A DNA stretch of 10,676 bases from JAWWBG01 sp033721095 (lineage in GTDB: Bacteria > Actinomycetota > Nitriliruptoria > Nitriliruptorales > Nitriliruptoraceae). Each line of letters starts with the position of its first letter. Within the stretch, counting starts at the first letter, position 1. The translations under genes and the position numbers were made by a program. The notes under the pieces were generated by a model that was not told where the DNA came from, made no database searches, and saw nothing but the letters and a program-made list of their open reading frames with translations. This document shows positions 1 through 7,183 of the stretch, one piece after another. The stretch is taken from contig JAWWBG010000079.1 of assembly GCA_033721095.1 (NCBI GenBank), forward strand, positions 1 to 10,676, read 5' to 3'.

Positions 1-1
1 C

Positions 2-1777
2 AACAGCCGCGCCATCACGGCGGTGGGTGGGGGTCGAGGACGCCGCTTCGAGGACCTGCCGCAGCAGCAACGCGAACAGATCCTGTTGCGGTGGGCGACC
101 AGTCCCGTCACCCAGGTCCGCGCCGCGTACCAGGCGCTGCGCGGCGCCGCCCTCATCTTCGCGTACGGCAGCCACGCTCCCCACGGCGGGCCGAACCCGC
201 GCTGGGATGCGATGGGGTTCAGCGGTCCGCTTGGCCCGGTGCCGAATGCACCGTCACCTCCCCTGTCCCCGATGGCGGTGACCAAGGACCTCGACCTCGT
301 GTGCGACGTCGTCGTCGTCGGCTCGGGGGCGGGTGGTGGTGTGGCCGCGGCGGTGCTCGCCGAGGCGGGGCTCGACGTCGTCGTGCTGGAGGCTGGCCCC
401 TACCGCGACGACCAGGACTTCGATGGCGACACGCTGGCGGCGCTCCGCGACCTGTACATGACGTCGCCCCAGGCGACGAACGACCAGAGCCTCACCCTGC
501 TCGCCGGCGCCTGCGTCGGCGGGGGCACGACGATCAACTACACGACCTCGCTGCCGACGCCGGACTCGGTGCGGGAGGAGTGGGGCGGGCTCGGTGCCGT
601 GGCCTTCACGAGCGAGGAGTACACGCACAGCCTCAAGGCCGTCGACAATCGGCTCGAGATTCGGACGGACCGCAGCACGCCCGGGCCCGGCGACGTGGTC
701 CTCGAACGGGGTGCTCGTGAGCTCGGATGGGCCATCGACGTCATCCCGCGAAACGTCACCGAGGCCTGTGACGAGGGGCCCTCGTGTGGATTCTGTGGAC
801 TCGGTTGCCGACTCGGGGCCAAGCAGTCGACGGCCAAGACGTGGTTGGTGGACGCGGCCAACCACGACGCGCGGCTGTTGGCGGACACGCGCGCCGAGAA
901 GATCGAGGTCACCAACGGACGGGCAACCGGCGTCGTCGCGAGGCATGCGTCAGGCCGGCGCGTGCACGTGTCGGCGCGGGCGGTCGTGGCTGCCGCCGGG
1001 GCCATCCACACGCCCGCGCTGCTGCTGCGTTCCGGGCTCGAGAACCCCAACATCGGCCGGCACCTCAAGCTCCACCCGGTCATGGGGATGTTCGGCGTGA
1101 TGCAGGAGGACATCGACCCGTGGTGGGGCGTCATGCAGGCCCGGGTGGTCACCGAGCACCGCGACCTCGACGGTGCCGGACATGGCGTCCTGTTCGAGAC
1201 TGGCCCGCTCCAGCCCTACATCCTGGCCGCGTTCTCGCCCTGGACGGGAGGCGCTGCGCACGCACAGCAGATGGCGGACATGAAGCGGACGTGTGGGGTC
1301 GCGATCCTGCTCCGCGACCGCGACGGCGGTGAGGTCAAGGTGGGACGCGATGGCCCCCCGATCGTGAGGTACGCACTGTCCGATCACGATGCCGGTCACC
1401 TGCGGACCGGGGTTCTCCGTGTCGCCGAGCTGCTCGAGGCGGCCGGCGCCTCGAAGGTGTTCACGTCGCACACCTCGTACGTCGGCTACGAGCCGGGCGC
1501 TCGGCATCGTCGTGACCAGTTCGCGGCCGACGCCGACGCGGCCGGCTGGGGCGCCGCCCAGGTCGGCCTCGGGTCGTTCCACATCATGGCCTCGGCACGG
1601 ATGACCGGTTCGCCGGCCACCGGCGCGTGCGATCCCTTCGGGCAGACGTGGGAGGTCGACAACCTCGTCGTGTGTGACGGTTCGGCCTTCCCGACCAGCT
1701 CGGGGGTCAACCCGATGATCTCGATCGAGGCGACCGCCCACATGAACGCGCGGGCCCTGGCTGCCTCGCTGGCCTGA
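2..1777 (+). CDS. GMC-family FAD-dependent alcohol oxidase/dehydrogenase (long-chain alcohol oxidase type), 5' partial
   Basis: Flavoenzyme expected to oxidise a primary or long-chain alcohol to an aldehyde. The frame is open to the window edge. The first in-frame GTG (position 23) has no Shine-Dalgarno sequence, so the true start probably lies upstream. Numbering from that GTG: residues 8-66 match the helical N-terminal region of the long-chain alcohol oxidase family (a REQILLRWATSP stretch, then NPRWDAMGFSGP). The FAD dinucleotide-binding motif GSGAGGG is at 100-106, with the acidic end of the Rossmann fold at EAGPY. A GMC-type glycine stretch (CVGGGTTIN) is near 164-172. Four cysteines (249, 255, 258, 262) lie in SCGFCGLGCRLGAKQS, a segment typical of this branch. 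The C-terminal GMC domain holds the likely catalytic His520 (FHIMASARM) and Asn563 in GVNPM. The gene converges on the cyclase gene with 4 bases between stops, leaving no room for a private terminator. Family is secure; substrate is unknown. A GMC sterol/choline-type enzyme is less likely given the N-terminal region and Cys segment. Confidence 0.9.
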   Translation, partial: NSRAITAVGGGRGRRFEDLPQQQREQILLRWATSPVTQVRAAYQALRGAALIFAYGSHAPHGGPNPRWDAMGFSGPLGPVPNAPSPPLSPMAVTKDLDLVCDVVVVGSGAGGGVAAAVLAEAGLDVVVLEAGPYRDDQDFDGDTLAALRDLYMTSPQATNDQSLTLLAGACVGGGTTINYTTSLPTPDSVREEWGGLGAVAFTSEEYTHSLKAVDNRLEIRTDRSTPGPGDVVLERGARELGWAIDVIPRNVTEACDEGPSCGFCGLGCRLGAKQSTAKTWLVDAANHDARLLADTRAEKIEVTNGRATGVVARHASGRRVHVSARAVVAAAGAIHTPALLLRSGLENPNIGRHLKLHPVMGMFGVMQEDIDPWWGVMQARVVTEHRDLDGAGHGVLFETGPLQPYILAAFSPWTGGAAHAQQMADMKRTCGVAILLRDRDGGEVKVGRDGPPIVRYALSDHDAGHLRTGVLRVAELLEAAGASKVFTSHTSYVGYEPGARHRRDQFAADADAAGWGAAQVGLGSFHIMASARMTGSPATGACDPFGQTWEVDNLVVCDGSAFPTSSGVNPMISIEATAHMNARALAASLA

Positions 1778-1781
1778 CGCG

Positions 1782-4454
1782 CTATTGAGCCTCGGCCAGC
1801 CCGAGCCGTTCGAGCTCCTCGGCGAGCACGCGCTTGGCCCGGTCATGCACCGAACGATCAGTGAAGGCGGCAGCCCACCGCGCACCGGCGCTCATCTCGA
1901 GCTCGGCCCATTCCTCGCCATCCAGTCCCTCGAGGTCGCGTCGCATGCGGAACGCCAACGCGGCGGCCGGCAGGAACCTGGTGACCGTGACGCCCTCGTT
2001 GATCAGGTGAATGGCACGTTCGGGCTCGTCGTCCCGGACGCAGCAGATCGCCAGCGCCACGAGTGCCTCGCTCTCCACGCCGTCGACGCGAGGGAGCGGG
2101 CGGTTCGCGAGGACCTCCGCGATCCGACGACGTGCCTCGGCCACGGCGCCACGGCCGGCTGGCGTCACGGCATGGCCGAGGAGCATGGGGACGAGCCAGG
2201 CGTCGGTGCCGGGACGGATGTCGCGAACGTCATGGAAGTCGACGGACGCTGCAAGCGCTGTTCCATCCAGCTCGCCGAGGCGATCGAGATAGGTCGCCAG
2301 CAACCAGGCACCCTGGAGCAACAGGCCGGGCGTGTTGGTGACATCCATCTGGCCGAAGGCGGCGAAGGCGGCTTGGTCGTTCCCCTCCAGGATGTGGCGG
2401 GAGGCCTCGACCCAGAGCAGGAACGCCAGGATGTTTGGATCGGGACGTTCGGCCAGCGCGGCTCGGGCCCGGCCGGCGGCCTCGTCGAACCCCTCGCCAC
2501 TGAAGGTGGTCATCATGGCTGCCTGCGCCGACCCCCACGCGACGGCTCCGGGGTCGTCGAGGCTGAGCATCTGCTCCACCGTCTCGAGGATCGTTCGGAA
2601 GTCGTATCGCCAGATGCCCCATGTCGCCTTGGCGCCGAGGACGAGCGTCCGGGCTCCGACACTCTGGGCTTCTTCCGCCCACGCGATGACGCGTTCGACC
2701 TCGACGACGCGATCGCTGCCGACCCGAGTGGTCACCCACTGGGGCAGCAGGAAAGCGGCCAGCTCGCGGTCGTCCCGATCCACGGCGTAGGCCAGCGCGA
2801 CATCGACGTCCGCATCGAGGTCGCGGGATCCATACCCAAACATCAACCCCAGGACGTCACCCGTGCCGATCAGGTGACTGACGGCGCGGGCGTGTCGCTG
2901 GCGAATCTCGTCTGCCTCGCCAGCCTCGATCAGCCGATCGGTGGCATAGACACGAATCGTCTCGAGCAGGCGGAAGCCTTGGCGGCCGCTGCCGGGCTCC
3001 ACGACGAGCAACGAGCGGGCCACGAGGCCCTCGAGGACCTCCAGGGCCTGCAGTTCCGGTTGCTGCAACAACAGGGATGCAAGCGGCAGACGGAACGCCC
3101 CGGGCGGGACGGACAGCGCCCGGAGTGCGCGCTGTTCGGCCTCGTCAAGCAGGTCGTAGGACCAGGCCACGGTCGTCTCGAGCGTCTGTTGCCGCCCGCG
3201 GGTTCGACGCCGGCCGCCCGTGAGCAGGGCGAACCGCTCGTCGAGGTGTTCGAGGAGGTCGGTGGGCGCCATGGCCTCGGCCCGCGACGCGGCGAGCTCG
3301 ATCGCCAGCGGGAGGCCGTCCAGCCGCCGACACAGCTCCGCGATCGCAGCCAGGTCCGATGCAGACGGGGTGGCCGGCGCGCTCGGCCAACGCGCCAGGA
3401 ACAGGTCGACGGCTGCGGAGCCTTCGGGGCCGTCGCCCATCCCGGTGAGTCGCACGATCTGTTCGCCCCCAACGTCCAGTGCCTCCCGGCTCGTCGCGAG
3501 GATCGTCAGACCGCGGGCCCCGTCGAGCAGCTCGTCGACGGTCGCAGCCACCTCGTCGATGAGGTGCTCGCAGTTGTCGACGACGAGCAGCACCTCCCGG
3601 CCTGCCAGTCCCTCGGCCACTTGCGCGAGGATTGGGGCAGCGGCGTCGACGGGGACCTGCAGGGCGTCGCCGAGGGCGCCGGCGACACGATCGGGGTCCG
3701 ACAGGGGCGAGAGGTCGACGAAGAAGGCGCCATCGCGAGGATCCGCGAATCCGGCGACCTCGATGGCGAGACGCGTCTTTCCCACGCCGCCCGGCCCGAC
3801 CAGCGTCACGAGTCGTCCATGGCTGAGCAGCTCGCCGACCCGTCGTTGCTCCTCGCTCCGCCCGATGAGCTCCGTGCGTGGCGTGGGCAGGTTGGACCTG
3901 GCGCCCTGGAGGGATCGGACGCGCGGGAACTCATGCGGCAGCCCGTCGATGAGCAGCTGGAAGAGGTGCTCGGGTTGCGGGAGGTCCTTGAGGCGATGCA
4001 GCCCCAGGTCGTCCAGCGGGACGTGCCCTTCGGCGAGGGTGGCGCTGGCCCCGGACAGCAGCACCTGTCCTCCGTGGCCGGCGTCCATGACGCGCGAGGC
4101 CCGGTTGACGGCAGGTCCGAAGTAGTTGCCGTCGCGTTCCTCGACCGCTTCCCCGGTGTGCAGTCCCATCCGGACGCGGATTCGGAGCGGTTCGGGCCAA
4201 CGGGCATCGTGGAGTGCACGCTGCGCGGAGGCCGCTGCCTCGATGGCCGGTTGCAGACCAGCGAAGGCGGCGCCGAACGAGTCACCCGCCGAGTGGAAGA
4301 CATGTCCTCCGGCGTCGACGATCGCCGACCGGAGGATCTCGTCGTGCTGCACGAGGGCGACCTTCATCTGCTCCGGGTGCTCCGCCCATGTCCGGGTGGA
4401 CCCCTCGACGTCCGTGAAGAGGAAGGTCACCGTCCCCGTGGGCGCGCTCGTCAG
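1782..4454 (-). CDS. Class III adenylate/guanylate cyclase domain fused to NB-ARC (STAND) ATPase and helical-repeat tail
   Basis: Large signalling protein, about 890 residues from the proposed start. The N-terminal class III cyclase domain (about 5-167) opens with PTGTVTFLFTDVEGST. Metal-binding Asp15 and Asp58 are present, as are Asn117 and Arg121 of NRASR. The position normally holding the adenine-selecting Lys is His54 (VFHSAGD), and the partner Asp appears as Asn110 (GNYFG). The NB-ARC ATPase follows: Walker A GPGGVGKT at 220-227, Walker B LLVVDNCEHL at 289-298, ATSRE at 320-324, GLPLAIELAA at 380-389, then a winged-helix-like TLETTVAWSYDLLDEAEQRAL segment. The rest is Ala/Leu-rich and helical, probably TPR-like, with no LuxR-type HTH recognised at the end. 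The start chosen is CTG at 4454: GGAGG lies 6 bases upstream, and the resulting MTSAPTGTVTFLFTD matches how such proteins usually begin. The frame stays open further upstream, but that part lies antisense to the methyltransferase. Function in cNMP signalling or as a STAND-type switch is inferred. Confidence 0.9.
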   Translation of the reverse strand: MTSAPTGTVTFLFTDVEGSTRTWAEHPEQMKVALVQHDEILRSAIVDAGGHVFHSAGDSFGAAFAGLQPAIEAAASAQRALHDARWPEPLRIRVRMGLHTGEAVEERDGNYFGPAVNRASRVMDAGHGGQVLLSGASATLAEGHVPLDDLGLHRLKDLPQPEHLFQLLIDGLPHEFPRVRSLQGARSNLPTPRTELIGRSEEQRRVGELLSHGRLVTLVGPGGVGKTRLAIEVAGFADPRDGAFFVDLSPLSDPDRVAGALGDALQVPVDAAAPILAQVAEGLAGREVLLVVDNCEHLIDEVAATVDELLDGARGLTILATSREALDVGGEQIVRLTGMGDGPEGSAAVDLFLARWPSAPATPSASDLAAIAELCRRLDGLPLAIELAASRAEAMAPTDLLEHLDERFALLTGGRRRTRGRQQTLETTVAWSYDLLDEAEQRALRALSVPPGAFRLPLASLLLQQPELQALEVLEGLVARSLLVVEPGSGRQGFRLLETIRVYATDRLIEAGEADEIRQRHARAVSHLIGTGDVLGLMFGYGSRDLDADVDVALAYAVDRDDRELAAFLLPQWVTTRVGSDRVVEVERVIAWAEEAQSVGARTLVLGAKATWGIWRYDFRTILETVEQMLSLDDPGAVAWGSAQAAMMTTFSGEGFDEAAGRARAALAERPDPNILAFLLWVEASRHILEGNDQAAFAAFGQMDVTNTPGLLLQGAWLLATYLDRLGELDGTALAASVDFHDVRDIRPGTDAWLVPMLLGHAVTPAGRGAVAEARRRIAEVLANRPLPRVDGVESEALVALAICCVRDDEPERAIHLINEGVTVTRFLPAAALAFRMRRDLEGLDGEEWAELEMSAGARWAAAFTDRSVHDRAKRVLAEELERLGLAEAQ

Positions 4455-4544
4455 TCTCGTCCTCCGGTGCGGTCGGGACGCTAGTTGTTGGGTCCGGCGG
4501 TCGCGGACGGCATGATCCCGACGTTGGACGAGCAAGGCGGCGCG
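4455..4544. other. Divergent intergenic region between cyclase-ATPase and methyltransferase genes
   Basis: These 90 bases separate the two divergent starts. The region must carry promoters for both genes, but I see no convincing -35/-10 pair in either direction. A TTGTTG at 4485-4490 and CATGAT at 4511-4516 are 20 bases apart, which is too far for a good plus-strand promoter. A 7-base inverted repeat (GTCGGGA at 4472-4478 and TCCCGAC at 4516-4522) is present but widely spaced and may be chance. Confidence 0.4.
4461..4465 (-). promoter_or_regulatory. Shine-Dalgarno GGAGG deciding a CTG start
   Basis: On the minus strand GGAGG is followed by six bases and then CTG (4454-4452). No ATG, GTG or TTG is in frame nearby. 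The next in-frame candidate, GTG at 4430, would remove PTGT and lies 30 bases from the Shine-Dalgarno sequence. Confidence 0.6.
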
Positions 4545-5246
4545 ATGGCCGAGTGGTGGGAGGACTTCTTCGACGAGGCCTACGTGACGACGTGGGCGGA
4601 AGACGCAGCCTTCGACCAGACGGCCGAGGACGCAGCCCACCTCGTCGAGCTGCTGGGCCTGCCCGCAGGCGCCACGATCCTCGACGCGCCGTGCGGGTTC
4701 GGGCGTTTCTCCGGACCGCTGCACGCCGCCGGCCACGACGTGACGGGCCTCGACTTCTCCGAGATCCAGATTCGGATGGCCGAGGAACGCAACCCGGGTC
4801 CGGCGTATGTCGTCGGTGACATGCGCGAGCCGCCGGCCGGGCCGTTCGACGCGGTCCTGAATCTCTACAGCAGCTTCGGCTACTTCGAGGACCCCGCCGC
4901 CGACCGCGCCTGCCTGACAGCCTGGCACGACGTGCTCCGGCCCGGTGGGCAGCTGGTGATCGAGACCATGCACCGCGATCGACTGGCATGGTTCCACGGC
5001 CAGGAGATGGACCCCGGCAGCCGCCTCGAGCGCATCGAGACGGACTGGATCGGTGGCACCAACACGTCGACCGTGAACCTCGACGGGGAGGAGCGCAGCT
5101 TCACCTTCCGGCTCTACACGGCCACCGACTTCCTGCACATGCTCACCGACGCCGGCTTCACCGACATCGAGATGTTCGGCGGTCTCGACCGCAGGCCCCT
5201 GGAACCCTCGACACGCCTCACGATTCGTGCGCGTCGTCTCGGTTGA
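4545..5246 (+). CDS. Class I SAM-dependent methyltransferase
   Basis: A soluble methyltransferase of about 233 residues that would transfer the methyl group of S-adenosylmethionine to an unidentified small molecule. From the chosen ATG it begins MAEWWEDFFDEAYV, a start often seen in this family. Motif I is ILDAPCGFGR (45-54, usually DxGxGxG; here Cys50 replaces the second-position variation). Asp70 in GLDFS is the likely ribose-binding acidic residue. GDM near residue 90 and FDAVLNLYSSFGYF give motifs II/III, and a DVLRPGGQLVIE strand completes the Rossmann fold. The start at 4545 has AAGG seven bases upstream. TTG 4485 and ATG 4512 are also in frame but add a tail that looks non-conserved. 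It is divergent from the cyclase-ATPase gene and converges on the IclR gene with a 17-base gap. It could be an O-, N- or C-methyltransferase; nothing here decides. Confidence 0.87.
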   Translation: MAEWWEDFFDEAYVTTWAEDAAFDQTAEDAAHLVELLGLPAGATILDAPCGFGRFSGPLHAAGHDVTGLDFSEIQIRMAEERNPGPAYVVGDMREPPAGPFDAVLNLYSSFGYFEDPAADRACLTAWHDVLRPGGQLVIETMHRDRLAWFHGQEMDPGSRLERIETDWIGGTNTSTVNLDGEERSFTFRLYTATDFLHMLTDAGFTDIEMFGGLDRRPLEPSTRLTIRARRLG

Positions 5247-5263
5247 CGCGGTCGCGAGTCAGG

Positions 5264-6130
5264 TCAGGCGGGCGCCGGGATGATGCCGCCGATGGCGGCA
5301 GTGACCTCGTCGGCGGCTTCCTTGAGGCGCACCGCGTAGGCGGGTACCTCGCTGGCGCGGATCTCGCCGCGGAAGCCGATCAGGAACAGCGCGATCTCCA
5401 CACGGCCGTCCGGCCCGAACACCGGCGCGCCGACGTGGTTGATCCGGTACGGCGTCTCGTCCGCAAGTTCGACCAGCGCGTACTCCTCCCCCGGTGCTGT
5501 CGGCGCGCGGCTGATGCCATCCGAGGCGGTCAGGGACTCGACCATCCGCTGCTGTTCGTCGCCGCCGAGCCCCACCGAGTAGCCACGCTCTCGCACCACG
5601 CGCAAGGCCTGCCGGTAGCGGTCGAGGTCGTCGGCCGACGCAGCCGGGCCCAGGGCACTCAACCACCGATCGATCTCGTCGGACCCGGCCCACGCGACGA
5701 AGACGGAGCCGAGTGGCGGTACCAGCGGCAATCGCAGCCCGGGCTGGATGCTGATCCCGAGGGGCCGCGCGACGCCGGCCGATTCGAGGATCACGATCTC
5801 GCCGCCGATCGCGGCCGAGGCGACACACTCGAGCTCCAGCTCGCGTGAGACCTGCTCCATCGGGCCCTGGGCGACACGTGCGGCCGGGTTGGCCTCGAGT
5901 GCCGCCGTGCCCACGGCGATCAGGCCCGGACCGAGGCCGTAGCTCTTGTCGCGCGGGTCACGGGTCAGGTAGCCGGCCTCGGCCAACGCGTTGAGCATGG
6001 CGTGGGCCGTGGCCTTGTTGAGGTCGAGCTCGCGTGCCAGCTCCGACAGCGAGAACTGCTGGGACGGATTGGCCGCCAGGTGGTTGAGGACCGCCACGGT
6101 CCGCTCGATCGCCGGTGCGCGCCGCGCCAT
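5264..6130 (-). CDS. IclR-family transcriptional regulator
   Basis: DNA-binding regulator of 288 residues, the normal IclR length. The N-terminal winged helix-turn-helix spans about residues 7-70: the HTH is near 27-49 (SLSELARELDLNKATAHAML), followed by AEAGYL and the wing RDPRDKSYGLG. The C-terminal effector-binding domain runs from about 80 to 285, including the LRLPLVPPLGSVFVAW segment and a family-typical INHVGAPVFGPDGRVEIALFLIGF strand region. It is the last gene of the operon. Its ATG overlaps the hydrolase stop by one base (TGATG), implying translational coupling. IclR proteins commonly control the catabolic genes beside them and respond to a pathway metabolite. The tandem palindromes at 9268-9307 in front of the operon are the obvious candidate binding site, which would also make the gene autoregulated. 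Whether it represses or activates is unknown. Confidence 0.93.
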   Translation of the reverse strand: MARRAPAIERTVAVLNHLAANPSQQFSLSELARELDLNKATAHAMLNALAEAGYLTRDPRDKSYGLGPGLIAVGTAALEANPAARVAQGPMEQVSRELELECVASAAIGGEIVILESAGVARPLGISIQPGLRLPLVPPLGSVFVAWAGSDEIDRWLSALGPAASADDLDRYRQALRVVRERGYSVGLGGDEQQRMVESLTASDGISRAPTAPGEEYALVELADETPYRINHVGAPVFGPDGRVEIALFLIGFRGEIRASEVPAYAVRLKEAADEVTAAIGGIIPAPA

Positions 6131-7176
6131 CAGCCGGCCACCCGGTTGCGCAGCGCAACGGCGTCGGCGCCGATGGCGTCGGCCATGGCGCGGTGACCGG
6201 CGTCGTCCGGATGGATGCCGTCGCCCAGCTGGCCTTCGTCGATGAGGTCCTCGCCGTTCACGAGGCTCATGCGGTCGTCCTCGGCCATGCGGTTGCGGGC
6301 GACGCTTCCCATGGCCTGCCGCAGCATGGCGAGGGTCGCACCGAGCCGATTCGGCGTTTCCTCGGCATCGGGACGGATCACGGGCGTGACGACCTGGATC
6401 GGCGTCGTGGGCTGGTCCTGACGGAGGATGTCGAGGAAGGCCGCCGTGTTCGCGGCCATCTGCGCCACCGAGTGCGGGGTGCGCGTCCAGCAGTTGGTGC
6501 CGTGGCTGACGGTGATGAGGTCAGCGTCGAGCTTGGCGACCTGCTCGGCGCTGGCGGTCTCGCCGCGCGCCGCCCCCGCATACCCGAGGTTGACATGATC
6601 CAGGCCCCGCTGACGACCGGCGATGGCCGGCCAGGCACCCGCTGGTGAGGAGGCGATCCAGCCCTCGGCCACACTGTCGCCGTACACGATCCAGCGTGGC
6701 TGCTTCGCCGCTGGCTGGATGGTGCCGCCGACACCCGACACCTCGAGGATCCAGGGTCGCATGCCCTCGGGCAGGTACACGATCGTCCGCTCGGCGTCCG
6801 CCAGCGGCAGGCGCACCTTCCCCTCGCCGAGGACCGCTGGTTCCTCGGCCACCAGCCCGTCGCTCGTCCACGCGGCGAAGGTCACGCCGGCGCCGTCACC
6901 GCGATAGCCGGTCTGGTCGGTGGTGGTGCGGTAGACGATCTCGACCTCGTCGGCATCGCCGGCCAGCTCGAGCCGGACGCCCACGGGGATCGAGGCCATC
7001 TGCCAGGTGTCACCGGGCACGCGCATCCGGTCGATGGGGTTGACGCGCGGATACGGGACATTGGACGTTCCGGGCCAGGCCACGCCCCGCAGGAACGGTT
7101 CGGGGCCTTCGGGCCGGGTGCCGCGGCGCGCGTCACCCTCGGGGACGAGCAGGTGCGGCGCGGATTCCGAGCTCAC
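6130..7176 (-). CDS. SGNH/GDSL-type hydrolase (esterase/acylhydrolase) with N-terminal beta-rich domain
   Basis: Predicted serine hydrolase of about 348 residues that would cleave an ester or acyl group. Residues 1-155 form a beta-rich N-terminal module (for example VGVRLELAGDADEVEIVYRT). Residues 160-345 are the SGNH domain: block I WIVYGDSVAEGW with nucleophile Ser168, block II Gly in NLGYAGAARGE (196-206), block III SHGTNCW (224-230, keeping Gly226 and Asn228 but with Cys where the usual GxND has Asp), and block V DGIHPDDAGH with catalytic Asp319 and His322. The start chosen is GTG 7176, the first start codon after the SDR stop, 7 bases away; its Shine-Dalgarno sequence is weak, so coupling to SDR translation is likely. 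The longer frame to 7314 only overlaps the SDR gene in a non-conserved Arg/Ser-rich stretch. No signal peptide is seen, so it is probably cytoplasmic. Acyl substrate is unknown. Confidence 0.88.
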   Translation of the reverse strand: MSSESAPHLLVPEGDARRGTRPEGPEPFLRGVAWPGTSNVPYPRVNPIDRMRVPGDTWQMASIPVGVRLELAGDADEVEIVYRTTTDQTGYRGDGAGVTFAAWTSDGLVAEEPAVLGEGKVRLPLADAERTIVYLPEGMRPWILEVSGVGGTIQPAAKQPRWIVYGDSVAEGWIASSPAGAWPAIAGRQRGLDHVNLGYAGAARGETASAEQVAKLDADLITVSHGTNCWTRTPHSVAQMAANTAAFLDILRQDQPTTPIQVVTPVIRPDAEETPNRLGATLAMLRQAMGSVARNRMAEDDRMSLVNGEDLIDEGQLGDGIHPDDAGHRAMADAIGADAVALRNRVAG

Positions 7177-7183
7177 GAGCCGG

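Noticed and set aside
950..1885. 311-codon minus-strand frame across the GMC oxidase 3' half
   Set aside because: Shadow of the oxidase; Arg/Gly-rich with no recognisable fold, and it overlaps the conserved GMC C-terminal domain.
1785..4484. 899-codon open frame on the plus strand, antisense to nearly the whole cyclase-ATPase gene
   Set aside because: It mirrors the real gene. Its product is low-complexity (Gly, Arg, Glu, Asp, Gln rich) with no motif, as expected opposite a high-GC gene. The minus strand has clear cyclase and Walker motifs.
4472..4522. 7-base inverted repeat GTCGGGA / TCCCGAC in the divergent spacer
   Set aside because: Arms are 37 bases apart and such GC-rich matches arise readily by chance. 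No second copy supports an operator.
4485..4544. Longer methyltransferase N-terminus from TTG 4485 or ATG 4512
   Set aside because: The added residues look unconserved and a reasonable Shine-Dalgarno sequence precedes ATG 4545. ATG 4512 cannot be fully excluded.
4455..5138. Upstream extension of the cyclase-ATPase frame
   Set aside because: It runs antisense through the methyltransferase, shows no conserved motif, and the family normally starts just before PTGTVTFLFTD.
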